Positions 1-8,668 are shown, counted from the first letter of the stretch. The stretch: 64,000 nt of DNA from CBFHND01 sp965657085 (GCA_965657085.1 CBFHND010000004.1:124001-188000); one strand, 5' to 3'. Notes: a model not told the origin generated them from the sequence alone. Translations and numbers: made by a program.

Positions 1-79
1 TCCGGGAGGTCGGGCGCGATCTGGGCCGGAGGCCCGAACTTGACCAGGATCAACGTGCGCGCCGGAAAGGCAAAAACCG
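1..79 (+). other. Operon leader or end of an upstream gene, unassigned
   Basis: These bases precede the first permease. A GGAAAGG ribosome binding site lies at 64-70, nine bases before the ATG at 80. One forward frame closes with TGA at 41-43 and another at 81-83, overlapping the permease ATG, so an upstream operon gene could end here. The remaining peptide is too short to identify. A binding protein is the usual neighbour at this place, but nothing visible proves it. Confidence 0.3.
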
Positions 80-1075
80 ATGACACAGGCCACTTCGCCA
101 GACACCTCGCCGCACAATCAGCGCGGATGGTTGCGCCGCAACAAGCTTGCGGTGGCACCGTGGATATTCCTTGCACCGGCACTGGTCTTTTTCGCAATCT
201 ACGTGGTCATCCCCATATTCGAAAGCATCGCCCTGTCGTTCTATGAATGGAACGGGCTTTACGGGCCTGATGGGGTCAGCACGGCCACGTGGGTGGGCTT
301 TGATAACTACGTCAAACTCTGGAGTGATCCAAAGTTCTGGACGTCGCTCAAAAACAACGTGCTGTGGCTGGTCCTTTACATGCTTGCCGTGCCCGTGGGG
401 CTGTTTATCGCGCTTTTCCTGAACCAGACGGTGACAGGCATGCGTTTTTACAAGTCCATGTTCTTCTTTCCCTTCGTGATCAGCCAGGTGGTTGTGGGTC
501 TGATCTTTGGCTGGTTCTACAACCCTGACTTCGGCGTGGTCGGCACGGTTTGGAAGTGGGCGTTTTGCGAGGAAACCACCAATATCCTCGGCAATGTCAC
601 ATCGCGCTGTGCGGCCCCCGTACCGGACATCCTGTCGAGCGCGGAATGGGCGACATACGGCATCATCGCCGCAGGTCTTTGGCCGCAAATCGCCTATTGC
701 ATGATCCTGTACCTGACGGGTCTCAACAACGTCGCCAGCGACCAGATCGAGGCCGCGCGTCTGGACGGGGCCAAGGGCTGGCGGATGCTGTGGTTCGTGG
801 TGTTGCCGCAACTGCGCCCGGCCACGTTCATCGCGGTGGTGGTGACGGTGATCGGCGCCCTGCGCAGCTTTGACATGATCGCGATCATGACGCAGGGCGG
901 GCCATACGGCTCGACCAATGTGCTGGCCTACTACATGTACGAAACCGCAATCAGCGAATATGGCGAACGCTATGGCTATGGCTCGGCCATCGCCACGGTT
1001 CTGTTCATGATCATGTTGGTTTACATCAGCTACTTCCTGTGGCGGATGTACCAGGACGAAAAGGGGACACGCTGA
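80..1075 (+). CDS. Sugar ABC transporter permease (MalF/UgpA type)
   Basis: Inner-membrane subunit of a carbohydrate ABC importer, 331 residues. An N-terminal hydrophobic segment around residues 25-50 starts with APWIFLAPALVFF. The EAA loop that contacts the ATPase is EAARLDGAKGWRMLW followed by VVLPQLRPA, near residues 216-238. Length and layout fit the MalF-like (CUT1) permeases that work on oligosaccharides. The start at 80 is supported by GGAAAGG at 64-70. Its TGA shares one base with the ATG of the next permease, so the two are translationally coupled. The downstream galactosidases and the galactonate-type pathway suggest the cargo is an alpha- or beta-galactoside; that is inference. The matching ATPase and periplasmic binding protein are not in the window and probably lie to the left. 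Confidence 0.9.
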   Translation: MTQATSPDTSPHNQRGWLRRNKLAVAPWIFLAPALVFFAIYVVIPIFESIALSFYEWNGLYGPDGVSTATWVGFDNYVKLWSDPKFWTSLKNNVLWLVLYMLAVPVGLFIALFLNQTVTGMRFYKSMFFFPFVISQVVVGLIFGWFYNPDFGVVGTVWKWAFCEETTNILGNVTSRCAAPVPDILSSAEWATYGIIAAGLWPQIAYCMILYLTGLNNVASDQIEAARLDGAKGWRMLWFVVLPQLRPATFIAVVVTVIGALRSFDMIAIMTQGGPYGSTNVLAYYMYETAISEYGERYGYGSAIATVLFMIMLVYISYFLWRMYQDEKGTR

Positions 1076-1923
1076 TGTTTCCGCGCCCCATCGAAAAATC
1101 CAGCGCCGCCGCGCGCATCGGTTATCAGGCGTTCCTGCCCGTTGCGCTGATCATCTGGCTGTTGCCCTTGCTGGCGATTTTCCTGACGTCGATCCGATCG
1201 GCCAAGGACATCAGCTCCGGCAACATCTTTGGCTGGCCGTCCGAATTTGCCCTGTTCGACAACTACACGGCTGTCTTCACCCAGTCGGCCGCGGCCCAGT
1301 ACATGCTGAACTCGGTGATGATCACCGTACCGACCGTCCTGATTTCCGTCGCACTGGCTTGCCTTGCGGGCTACGCGCTTGCGATCTACCGCTTCAAGGT
1401 GGCCTTGCCGCTGTTTTTCCTGTTCGTGGCGGGCAATTTCATTCCTTTCCAGATCCTGATGGTGCCGGTGCGCGACATGAGCGTGCAAACCGGCCTTTAT
1501 GACACCATCGCGGGCCAGTTCCTGTTCCATGCGGCCTTCCAGACGGGGTTCTGCACGCTTTTCATGCGCAACTTCATCAAGGCGCTGCCCTTTGATCTGA
1601 TCGAAAGCGCGCGCATCGAGGGCGTCGCGGAATGGAAGATCTTCTGGTACGTCGTGTTGCCGCTGGTGCGTCCGGCCATTGCGGCGCTGTCGGTGCTGAT
1701 CTTTACCTTCGTTTGGAACGATTTCTTTTGGGCCAACGTCCTGACCCAGGGCGAAAGCGCCAAGCCGATCACGGCAGGCGTGCGCGCGCTCAACGGGCAA
1801 TTCGTGAACAACTGGCATCTGGTGTCCGCCGCGTCGCTTTTGGCCGCACTGCCACCCGTGGCCATGTTCTTTTTGATGCAACGGCACTTCATCGCCGGTT
1901 TGACACTTGGAGCCGTCAAATAA
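1075..1923 (+). CDS. Sugar ABC transporter permease (MalG type)
   Basis: Second membrane subunit of the same importer, 282 residues. The EAA loop reads ESARIEGVAEWKIFWYVVLP, followed by LVRPAIAALSV. About six hydrophobic segments are visible, beginning with FLPVALIIWLLPLLAIFL. I take the start at ATG 1075, which overlaps the previous stop (TGATG) and has AAGGGG about ten bases upstream. An in-frame ATG at 1039 would lie inside the first permease and is less likely. The gene ends in TAATG, sharing one base with the GH4 gene. It pairs with the first permease to form the transport channel. Confidence 0.9.
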   Translation: MFPRPIEKSSAAARIGYQAFLPVALIIWLLPLLAIFLTSIRSAKDISSGNIFGWPSEFALFDNYTAVFTQSAAAQYMLNSVMITVPTVLISVALACLAGYALAIYRFKVALPLFFLFVAGNFIPFQILMVPVRDMSVQTGLYDTIAGQFLFHAAFQTGFCTLFMRNFIKALPFDLIESARIEGVAEWKIFWYVVLPLVRPAIAALSVLIFTFVWNDFFWANVLTQGESAKPITAGVRALNGQFVNNWHLVSAASLLAALPPVAMFFLMQRHFIAGLTLGAVK

Positions 1924-3269
1924 TGAAAATCGCATTCATCGGTGCAGGCAGCACCATCTTCATGAAGAACATCGTGGGTGACGCGCTGCTGACGCCCAGC
2001 CTCTCGGAGGCGGAGTTTGCCCTGATGGACATCGATGCGCACCGCCTCGCAGAAAGCGAAGCGGTGGCGCGTGCGATGATCGCCAGCACCGGGGCAGGGG
2101 CCCGCGTCAGCACCCACACCGACCGCCGCGCGGCCCTTGATGGGGCGGATTTTGTCGTGACCGCCTTTCAGGTCGGTGGCTATGAGCCCTGTACCGTGAC
2201 CGATTTCGAAATCCCCAAGGCTTATGGCCTGCGCCAGACCATCGGGGACACGCTGGGCGTGGGCGGCATCATGCGCGCACTGCGTACGGTGCCGGTGCTG
2301 TGGGACGTGGCCCGCGACATGGCGCAGGTCTGTCCCGACGCGCTTCTGCTGCAGTACGTCAACCCCATGGCCATCAACACCTGGGCGCTGGCCGAGGCAT
2401 TCCCGACCCTCAGCCAAGTGGGCCTGTGCCATTCGGTGCAGAACACCGTGGCCGAGCTGGCCCATGATCTGGACTTGCCAGCCGAGGATTTCCGCTACCG
2501 CGTCGCGGGGGTCAATCACGTGGCCTTTTTCCTGCGGCTCGAACAACAAATGGCTGACGGCAGCCTGTGCGATCTCTATCCGCTCCTGCGCGATGGCTAC
2601 CGCCGCGGCGCGCTGCCCAAGCCACCGCTCTTGATGCCGCGCTGCGCCAACACCGTGCGCTACGAGGTGATGGACCATATGGGTTATTTCTGCACCGAAA
2701 GCTCCGAACATCTGGCCGAATACGTGCCGTGGTTCATCAAGGACGGGCGCGAAGACCTGATCGACGCGTTCTCGATCCCGCTCGATGAATACCCCAAGCG
2801 CTGTGTCGAACAGGTGGCCGACTGGAAGGCGCAGGCCGCCAGCCTGACTGGCCACGTGGAGGTGCGCAAAAGCCACGAATTCGCCGCCGAGATCATGAAT
2901 GCGGTGGCCACCGATACGCCCTATGTCGCCTATGGCAACTTGCCCAACACCGGCCAGATGCCGCAACTGCCCATCGGGGCGGCGGTGGAAACCCCTTGCC
3001 TTGTGGATGCAAACGGGGTGCAGCCTTCGGTCGTTTCCGATGTGCCGCCGCAATTGCTGGCGCTGATGCGCACCCAGATCAACGTGCAGGAACTGACCGT
3101 GCGCGCCCTTGTGGACGAAGACCGCGACCACATCTACCACGCCGCGATGATGGACCCGCACACCGCCGCCGAACTCGACCTGCGCCAGATCCGGTCGATG
3201 GTCGATGACCTTCTGAACGCCCATGCCGATTGGCTTCCGGGCTGGCTCAAACCCTCTCGCGCCGCCTAG
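1923..3269 (+). CDS. Glycoside hydrolase family 4, probable alpha-galactosidase
   Basis: 448-residue cytoplasmic GH4 enzyme. GH4 enzymes use NAD and a divalent metal and work by oxidation, elimination and reduction. The N-terminal dinucleotide-binding strand shows GAGST at residues 7-11. The metal and sugar site shows CHSV at 169-172 and GVNH at 196-199. CHSV is the form seen in MelA-type alpha-galactosidases and alpha-galacturonidases. The ATG at 1923 overlaps the permease stop, with GGAG at 1909-1912. It sits between transporter and galactose-oxidation genes, which supports cleavage of imported alpha-galactosides. Alternative specificities within GH4, such as alpha-galacturonidase, cannot be excluded by eye. 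Seventy bases separate it from the next gene, the largest gap in the operon. Confidence 0.85.
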   Translation: MKIAFIGAGSTIFMKNIVGDALLTPSLSEAEFALMDIDAHRLAESEAVARAMIASTGAGARVSTHTDRRAALDGADFVVTAFQVGGYEPCTVTDFEIPKAYGLRQTIGDTLGVGGIMRALRTVPVLWDVARDMAQVCPDALLLQYVNPMAINTWALAEAFPTLSQVGLCHSVQNTVAELAHDLDLPAEDFRYRVAGVNHVAFFLRLEQQMADGSLCDLYPLLRDGYRRGALPKPPLLMPRCANTVRYEVMDHMGYFCTESSEHLAEYVPWFIKDGREDLIDAFSIPLDEYPKRCVEQVADWKAQAASLTGHVEVRKSHEFAAEIMNAVATDTPYVAYGNLPNTGQMPQLPIGAAVETPCLVDANGVQPSVVSDVPPQLLALMRTQINVQELTVRALVDEDRDHIYHAAMMDPHTAAELDLRQIRSMVDDLLNAHADWLPGWLKPSRAA

Positions 3270-3339
3270 CCCTTCATCTTGCCAGATAAACTCCCGCCGG
3301 AGGCTCTCCACGTCCCGGACAAAGCACAGAGACCTGAAC

Positions 3340-4113
3340 ATGCGCACACAAATGGCCACCTTCCACGACCTCGACGGCGCCTCCGTCTTTATCACCGGTG
3401 GCGGATCGGGCATTGGGGCTGCGCTGACCGAAGGCTTTCTGGCGCAAGGGGCGCGGGTGGCCTTTGTGCAGCGATCCGATGCCACAGCGTTCTGCGACGA
3501 GGTGGAACAGGCTCACGGCAACCGACCGCTTTTCATTCCCTGCGACCTCACGGATGTGGCGGCGCTGCAGTCGGCTGTTGCGCAAGCCGCCGAGGCCCAT
3601 GGCCCCATCACGCGGTTGGTCAACAATGCGGCCAACGACCAGCGGCACGATACGCTCAAGGTCGACGAGGCGTTCTGGGACTGGATGATCGCGATCAACC
3701 TGAAGGCCTATTTCTTTGCTGCTCAGGCGGTCATTCCCGGCATACAGGCGGCAGGGGGCGGCGCGATCGTCAACTTTTCGTCCATCAGCTATATGATGGG
3801 TAACGCGGGCTACCCGATCTACACGGCCGCGAATTCCGGCATCAATGGCATGACCCGCAGCCTTGCGCGCGAGTTCGGGCCTGATCGCATCCGCGTGAAC
3901 GCGCTCGCCCCCGGATGGGTGCTGACGCAAAAGCAGTTGGACAAATGGGCCACGCCCAAAGGTCTGGCCGCGCATCTGGATCGCCAATGCCTGAAGGACC
4001 ACCTTGAGCCGCAGGACATCGTGGGGGCCACGCTGTTTCTGGCTTCGGACACCAGCCGCATGATGACGGGGCAGGCCATGGTGGTGGATGGTGGCGTGGC
4101 GGTGACAGGATGA
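3340..4113 (+). CDS. SDR-family sugar dehydrogenase with Lys-to-Asn active site
   Basis: 257-residue short-chain dehydrogenase. In this operon it is expected to oxidise D-galactose to galactonolactone with NAD(P). The nucleotide motif is TGGGSGIG near residues 19-26, followed by NNAAN and an AINLK segment. The catalytic serine is Ser148 and the tyrosine Tyr161. The lysine of the YxxxK motif is replaced: the codon at 3832-3834 is AAT, giving Tyr161-T-A-A-Asn165. Otherwise the protein keeps family features such as IRVNALAPGWVLT and the C-terminal MMTGQAMVVDGG. I chose ATG 3340; ATG 3352 is a close alternative and neither has a strong ribosome site. Its end overlaps dgoK by four bases (ATGA). 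Whether the variant residue is typical of a subfamily or signals lost activity is open. Confidence 0.8.
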   Translation: MRTQMATFHDLDGASVFITGGGSGIGAALTEGFLAQGARVAFVQRSDATAFCDEVEQAHGNRPLFIPCDLTDVAALQSAVAQAAEAHGPITRLVNNAANDQRHDTLKVDEAFWDWMIAINLKAYFFAAQAVIPGIQAAGGGAIVNFSSISYMMGNAGYPIYTAANSGINGMTRSLAREFGPDRIRVNALAPGWVLTQKQLDKWATPKGLAAHLDRQCLKDHLEPQDIVGATLFLASDTSRMMTGQAMVVDGGVAVTG

Positions 4114-5018
4114 CGCCACGGCCTGAATGGATTGGCGTTGATTGGGGCACTTCGCACCTGCGGGTCTGGCTGATGGCGGGCGCGTCCACGGTTCTCGAGG
4201 CGCGCACCAGCGATCAGGGCATGAGCCGCCTGACACCCGATGCGTTCGAGGACGTTCTGGCGGGACTGGTCGGCGATGTGCTGGGCGATCACCCGGTGCC
4301 GGTCATCTGCTGTGGCATGGTTGGGTCGCGTCAGGGCTGGGTCGAGGCCGCCTACCGTGCCGTGCCCTGCGCGCCGCCGGGGATGGACGATGCCACGCGC
4401 GTGCCCACCAAAGATGCACGCCTGTCGGTGCACGTGCTGCCGGGCGTGTCCCAGTCGCGTCCGGCGGACGTGATGCGCGGCGAGGAAACCCAGATCGCGG
4501 GCTTTGTCGCGCGCAATCCGGGCTGGGATGGGGTGGTCTGCCTGCCCGGCACACACACCAAGTGGGTGCACCTGAGCGCAGGCGAGATCGTCAGCTTTCA
4601 GACCTATATGACCGGCGAGATGTTTGCGCTTTTGTCCGGCCACTCCGTCTTGCGTCATTCCGTGGGCGCGACGGGGTGGAAAGAGGCGGCCTTTGCGGCC
4701 GCGGTGGACGATGCGATGGCGCGTCCACAAGGGGTGTCCGCCACGCTCTTTTCCTTGCGGGCCGAGGCGCTTTTGAACGGGCTTGACCCGGCCACGGCGC
4801 GGGCACGGTTGTCGGGCTTGTTGATCGGCATGGAACTGGCAGGCGCACGGCCCTATTGGCTGGGCCAGCCGGTGGTGGTGATGGGCGAGGATACCATGGC
4901 GCAGGCCTATGTGACCGCCTTGCAGGCGCAAGCGGCGGAAGTGCGCGCTGTGGACGTCACGGAAATGACATTGGCCGGGCTTGCCGCGGCGCGCGCCACA
5001 CAGGATACCACAGCATGA
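4110..5018 (+). CDS. dgoK: 2-keto-3-deoxygalactonokinase
   Basis: 302-residue kinase that phosphorylates 2-keto-3-deoxygalactonate with ATP to 2-keto-3-deoxy-6-phosphogalactonate, a De Ley-Doudoroff step. The N-terminal phosphate-binding GVDWGTS at residues 9-15 is the DgoK form of the sugar-kinase fold. CCGMVGSRQGW, CLPGTHTKWV and YMTGEMFALL are further segments typical of this family. Length matches the family. Start and stop overlap the neighbouring genes by ATGA on both sides, so it is coupled with the SDR and the aldolase. The adjacent aldolase makes the assignment firm. Confidence 0.92.
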   Translation: MTPRPEWIGVDWGTSHLRVWLMAGASTVLEARTSDQGMSRLTPDAFEDVLAGLVGDVLGDHPVPVICCGMVGSRQGWVEAAYRAVPCAPPGMDDATRVPTKDARLSVHVLPGVSQSRPADVMRGEETQIAGFVARNPGWDGVVCLPGTHTKWVHLSAGEIVSFQTYMTGEMFALLSGHSVLRHSVGATGWKEAAFAAAVDDAMARPQGVSATLFSLRAEALLNGLDPATARARLSGLLIGMELAGARPYWLGQPVVVMGEDTMAQAYVTALQAQAAEVRAVDVTEMTLAGLAAARATQDTTA

Positions 5019-5632
5019 CCCGCAATATCATCGCCATTCTGCGTGGCATCACGCCGCCCGAGGCCGCCGCCGCCGCACAGGTCCTTGTCTCTGAAGGCAT
5101 CACCCGGATCGAGGTGCCGCTGAATTCGCCCGATCCCTTCGACAGCATCGCCGCCATTCTTGAGGCCGTGGGCGACGTGGCCGAGGTGGGCGCAGGCACT
5201 GTGCTGGAGGTGGAAGACGTGAACCGCCTGTTGCAGATCGGGGCGCATATGGTGGTGTCGCCCGACTGCAATGTCACCGTGATCACCGCGACGAAACTGG
5301 GGGGCATGGCCTCTTACCCCGGTGTCTTCACCCCGACTGAATGCTTCACTGCGCTGGCCGCCGGGGCCGATGCGCTCAAGATCTTTCCGTCTTTCCTGAT
5401 GGGGACCGCAGGGCTGTCGGCTATTCGCGCAGTGTTGCCGCCTGAAACGCAGGTCTATGCGGTGGGCGGCGTGGGGCCGGACAATTTCGCGGACTGGTTC
5501 GCGGCCGGGGCCAATGGCTTTGGCATCGGCACGGGGCTTTACAAACCGGGCATGGCCACGGCGGACATCGCCGCGCGGGCCAAGGACATCGTGGCCGCCT
5601 ATGATGCGGCGGCGAAAGTGGGGACAGTATGA
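5015..5632 (+). CDS. dgoA: 2-dehydro-3-deoxy-6-phosphogalactonate aldolase
   Basis: 205-residue class I aldolase of the KDPG/KDPGal family. It splits KDPGal into pyruvate and D-glyceraldehyde-3-phosphate. Visible landmarks are ILRGITPPEA at residues 8-17, RIEVPLNSP with the conserved glutamate, GAGTVL near 59-64, the Schiff-base lysine Lys122 in LKIFPS, and the phosphate-binding GGVGPDN region. The similarity to E. coli DgoA is extensive, including EVPLNSP and VLPPETQVYAVGGV, which favours the galactonate over the gluconate branch. ATGA overlaps couple it to dgoK and to the lactonase gene. Confidence 0.93.
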   Translation: MTRNIIAILRGITPPEAAAAAQVLVSEGITRIEVPLNSPDPFDSIAAILEAVGDVAEVGAGTVLEVEDVNRLLQIGAHMVVSPDCNVTVITATKLGGMASYPGVFTPTECFTALAAGADALKIFPSFLMGTAGLSAIRAVLPPETQVYAVGGVGPDNFADWFAAGANGFGIGTGLYKPGMATADIAARAKDIVAAYDAAAKVGTV

Positions 5633-6465
5633 AAGTTTTTAGCGATACCATCTGCGCGCTGGGCGAGGGGCCGTTCTGGCACCCCGAACGGGCGCAGTTT
5701 TTCTGGTTCGACATATTGGGCAAGCGGATGCTCAGCCGTCAGGGCGACACCGAAGAGCTGTGGCACTTTGATGAACATGTCTCTGCCGCGGGCTGGGTTG
5801 ACCGAGACCGGTTGCTGATCGCATCTGAAACTGCGCTCTTTACCTTTGATTTGCGTGACGGCGCACGGCGGATTGTCACCCCGCTTGAGGCGGACAATCC
5901 CGTCACCCGGTCCAATGATGGCCGCGCTGATCCGCAGGGCGGTTTCTGGATTGGCACAATGGGCAAGAACGCGGAACCCCATGCCGGGTCCATCTGGCGC
6001 TTCTACAAGGGCGAATTGCGCCTGCTGTTTCCCGACATCACCGTCAGCAATTCCATCTGTTTTGCCCCCGATGGGAACACGGCCTATTTCACCGACACCT
6101 GGTCGCGCCAGATCATGGCGCAGGGCCTCGACGCAGACGGCTGGCCCGACGGCGCGCCACGCGTGTTCATTGACTTGAAGGCCGAAGGGCTGAACCCCGA
6201 TGGGTCTGTCGTGGACGCGCAGGGCCACTTGTGGAACGCGCAGTGGGGGGCGTCGCGCGTGGCACGCTATGACACCAAAGGCGTCTTTGTCGAAGCGGTG
6301 AAGATCGCGGCGACGCAAGCATCCTGCCCCTGTTTCGGTGGCGCTGACCTTGGAACGCTTTACGTGACATCCGCGGCCATCGGCGTGGACGATGAGAAGG
6401 GCGGCATGACCTTTCGCGGGCCTGCCCCGGTGACCGGCCAGGCAGAACACCGGGTGATCCTGTGA
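5629..6465 (+). CDS. SMP-30/gluconolaconase-family sugar lactonase
   Basis: 278-residue six-bladed beta-propeller lactonase. In this operon it most likely hydrolyses D-galactono-lactone produced by the SDR enzyme. Metal-site elements of the family are visible: LGEGPFWH near residues 11-18, NDGRADPQGGFWIGTM near 98-113, and NPDGSVVDAQGHLWNAQWG near 188-206. The start at 5629 overlaps the aldolase stop by ATGA, and the gene ends in GTGA where the GH42 gene begins. Related enzymes act on arabinono-, xylono- or gluconolactone, so the substrate is inferred from the neighbours. Confidence 0.85.
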   Translation: MKVFSDTICALGEGPFWHPERAQFFWFDILGKRMLSRQGDTEELWHFDEHVSAAGWVDRDRLLIASETALFTFDLRDGARRIVTPLEADNPVTRSNDGRADPQGGFWIGTMGKNAEPHAGSIWRFYKGELRLLFPDITVSNSICFAPDGNTAYFTDTWSRQIMAQGLDADGWPDGAPRVFIDLKAEGLNPDGSVVDAQGHLWNAQWGASRVARYDTKGVFVEAVKIAATQASCPCFGGADLGTLYVTSAAIGVDDEKGGMTFRGPAPVTGQAEHRVIL

Positions 6466-8411
6466 AGCGGACCCTTGGCGTTTGCTATTACCCCGAACAT
6501 TGGCCCGAAGACATCTGGGCCGAAGATGCCGCGCGCATGGCGGATGCGGGGCTGACATGGGTGCGCATTGGTGAGTTCGCGTGGAAACGGATCGAGCCGC
6601 AGCCGGGCGCCTATGATTGGGCGTGGCTGGACCGGGCGATTGACACGCTGGGGGCCGCCGGCCTGAAGGTGGTGCTGGGCACACCCACCGCCACGCCGCC
6701 GGCATGGGTGGTGGAGCGGCACCCGGACATGCTGGCCCTTGATGCCGAAGGCCGCCCACGCGGCTATGGATCGCGGCGGCACTATTGCTTTTCGCATGGC
6801 GGCTATCTTGAGGAATGCCGTCGCATCGTCAGTGCGATGGCCGCCCGCTACGGCACCCACCCGCATGTGGCCGCATGGCAGACAGACAACGAATATGGCT
6901 GCCACGACACCACGATCAGCTATTCGGATGCCGCCCGCGACGCCTTTCGCCAGTGGCTGCGCGCGCGCTATCCGGGGGCGGGCAATGACGGCGATATCGG
7001 GGCGCTGAATGCGGCATGGGGCAACGTGTTCTGGTCCATGGACTACGATGATTTTGACCAGATCGGCCTACCAAACCTGACGGTGACCGAGCCGAACCCG
7101 GCCCACAGCCTTGCCTTTCGCCGCTTTGCGTCCGATCAGGTCGTGGCGTTCAACCGGATGCAGGCGGATATCATCCGCGCCCATTCGGATGCGCCCATCG
7201 CGCACAATTACATGGGCCGGATCACCGATTTCGACCATTTCAAGGTGGGCGCGGACCTCGACATCGCAAGTTGGGACAGTTACCCGCTGGGCTTTCTCGA
7301 AGATCGGGTCGGGGCAAGCGTTGCCCATCAACGCGCCTTTGCCCGGCAGGGCGATCCCGACTTTCAGGCCTTTCACCACGACCTTTACCGCGCCGTGGGA
7401 CGTGCCCGTGGGGATCATGCCAAGGGCGCAGGCCGATGGTGGATCATGGAACAGCAACCCGGTCCGGTGAACTGGGCCCCTTACAACCCCGCGCCCTTGC
7501 CGGGTATGGTGCGCCTGTGGTCGTGGGAGGCTTTTGCCCACGGTGCCGAAGCGGTGTGTTACTTCCGGTGGCGGCAGGCTCCCTTTGCCCAGGAACAGAT
7601 GCACGCAGGGCTGTTGCGCCCCGATCATGCGGCGGCCCCCGGGCTGGACGAGGCGCGCGCGGTGGCGGCGGAACTGGCGGATGCGCCCGATGTGGCCCAC
7701 ACGCAGGCGCCCGTGGCCGTGGTCTTTGACTACGATGCGGATGCCGCGTGGACGGTGCAGCCGCATGGCGCGGGGCTCAGCTATTTCGGGCTGGTCTTCG
7801 ATGTGTACCGCGCCCTGCGGGCCAAGGGGCTGTCCATCGACATCCTGCCCGCAACCACGCGCGATTTTGAAGGCTATGCCGCAGTCTTTGCCCCCGGCGT
7901 GATGCACATGCCCCAAGACCTGAAAGATGCGCTGGCCCACACCTCTGCCGAAGTGGTCATCGGTCCGCGCAGCGGTGCGCGGGACGCGGATATGTGCATC
8001 CCGATGCCTTTGCCGCCCGCGTTTCCCGGCCTTGATGTGACGGTGACCCGTGTGGAAAGCCTGCGCCCGGACAGTGCGCGACCCTTGGACGGCGGGGGGG
8101 GTGTCACCGGGTATCTGGAAGCGTTGGAGGGGGCGGTTGCATCCCTCTTGCAGACCGGCGATGGCGCGCCCGTTGCCATGACGGAAGGCACGCTGACATA
8201 CGTTGGCGGATGGCTGGATGGCGCGGGGTGGGGCCGCATCGTCGATCACGTCTGTGCGCGTCAGGGGATTGCCACGATGGACCTTCCGGGCGCCTTGCGC
8301 GTGCGGGACACAGGCAACGAACGGTTCTGGTTCAACTACGGGACGGAAGCGGAGCAAAGCCCGGATGGTATGGTGCCCGCCGCTGGCGTGCTGCGCGTGC
8401 CGCGCGGCTAG
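6462..8411 (+). CDS. Glycoside hydrolase family 42 beta-galactosidase
   Basis: 649-residue GH42 enzyme, the usual size for the family. It starts with GTG at 6462 overlapping the lactonase stop (GTGA). The N-terminal TIM barrel begins GVCYYPEHWPEDIW. The acid/base is Glu144 in QTDNEYG and the likely nucleophile is Glu330 in WWIMEQQPG. A trimerisation-like middle domain and a small C-terminal beta domain follow. No signal peptide is visible, so it acts in the cytoplasm on imported beta-galactosides and releases galactose. It is the last gene of the operon and converges on the GH1 remnant; the stop codons overlap by two bases. Confidence 0.93.
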   Translation: MKRTLGVCYYPEHWPEDIWAEDAARMADAGLTWVRIGEFAWKRIEPQPGAYDWAWLDRAIDTLGAAGLKVVLGTPTATPPAWVVERHPDMLALDAEGRPRGYGSRRHYCFSHGGYLEECRRIVSAMAARYGTHPHVAAWQTDNEYGCHDTTISYSDAARDAFRQWLRARYPGAGNDGDIGALNAAWGNVFWSMDYDDFDQIGLPNLTVTEPNPAHSLAFRRFASDQVVAFNRMQADIIRAHSDAPIAHNYMGRITDFDHFKVGADLDIASWDSYPLGFLEDRVGASVAHQRAFARQGDPDFQAFHHDLYRAVGRARGDHAKGAGRWWIMEQQPGPVNWAPYNPAPLPGMVRLWSWEAFAHGAEAVCYFRWRQAPFAQEQMHAGLLRPDHAAAPGLDEARAVAAELADAPDVAHTQAPVAVVFDYDADAAWTVQPHGAGLSYFGLVFDVYRALRAKGLSIDILPATTRDFEGYAAVFAPGVMHMPQDLKDALAHTSAEVVIGPRSGARDADMCIPMPLPPAFPGLDVTVTRVESLRPDSARPLDGGGGVTGYLEALEGAVASLLQTGDGAPVAMTEGTLTYVGGWLDGAGWGRIVDHVCARQGIATMDLPGALRVRDTGNERFWFNYGTEAEQSPDGMVPAAGVLRVPRG

Positions 8412-8668
8412 CGCACAAGGGTCTCCTTCAGCGCATGAAAGCTGTGCTTGGGCGTGCGTTCGAAGGTGTCGAAATCCACGTGGATCAGGCCGACTGCGGG
8501 TCATAGCCTGCGGCCCACTCATAATTGTCCAGGAGGGACCAGACCGTATATCCGGCCAGTGGCACCCATCGACCATCGCGGCGCGCGCTGCCGCGAGATG
8601 CGCATCAAGGTATTTGGTGCGTGCCGTGTCGGGGTCGCCCGGTGTCTCTTGCCGGGACCACTTCAGAG
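8408..8668 (-). pseudogene. GH1 beta-glucosidase C-terminal remnant, frameshifted
   Basis: On the minus strand three pieces in different frames rebuild the end of a family 1 glycosidase. The first is DPDTARTKYLDAHLAAARA. The second is VPLAGYTVWSLLDNYEWAAG. The third is GLIHVDFDTFERTPKHSFHA, which ends with ALKETLVR and a stop at 8410-8408. WSLLDN-EW is the GH1 aglycone/substrate loop. Two apparent one-base deletions separate the pieces, near 8573 (GATGGG-TGCC) and near 8500 (CAG-TCGGCC). The 5' part, roughly four fifths of a GH1 gene, is missing, and the remnant stops exactly at the left end of the insertion sequence. The gene once converged on the GH42 gene and belonged to the same sugar-hydrolase cluster. 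Confidence 0.85.

Noticed and set aside
40..246. Forward open frame overlapping the start of the first permease
   Set aside because: It has no family features, and the permease in another frame has a ribosome site and clear membrane spans.
1497..3485. 662-codon minus-strand frame opposite the permease and GH4 genes
   Set aside because: It mirrors the GC-rich third positions of the GH4 gene; its product is rich in His, Arg and Gln with no motifs.
7068..8576. 502-codon minus-strand frame opposite the GH42 gene
   Set aside because: Only its first codons coincide with the GH1 remnant in a shifted frame; the rest is a shadow of GH42.
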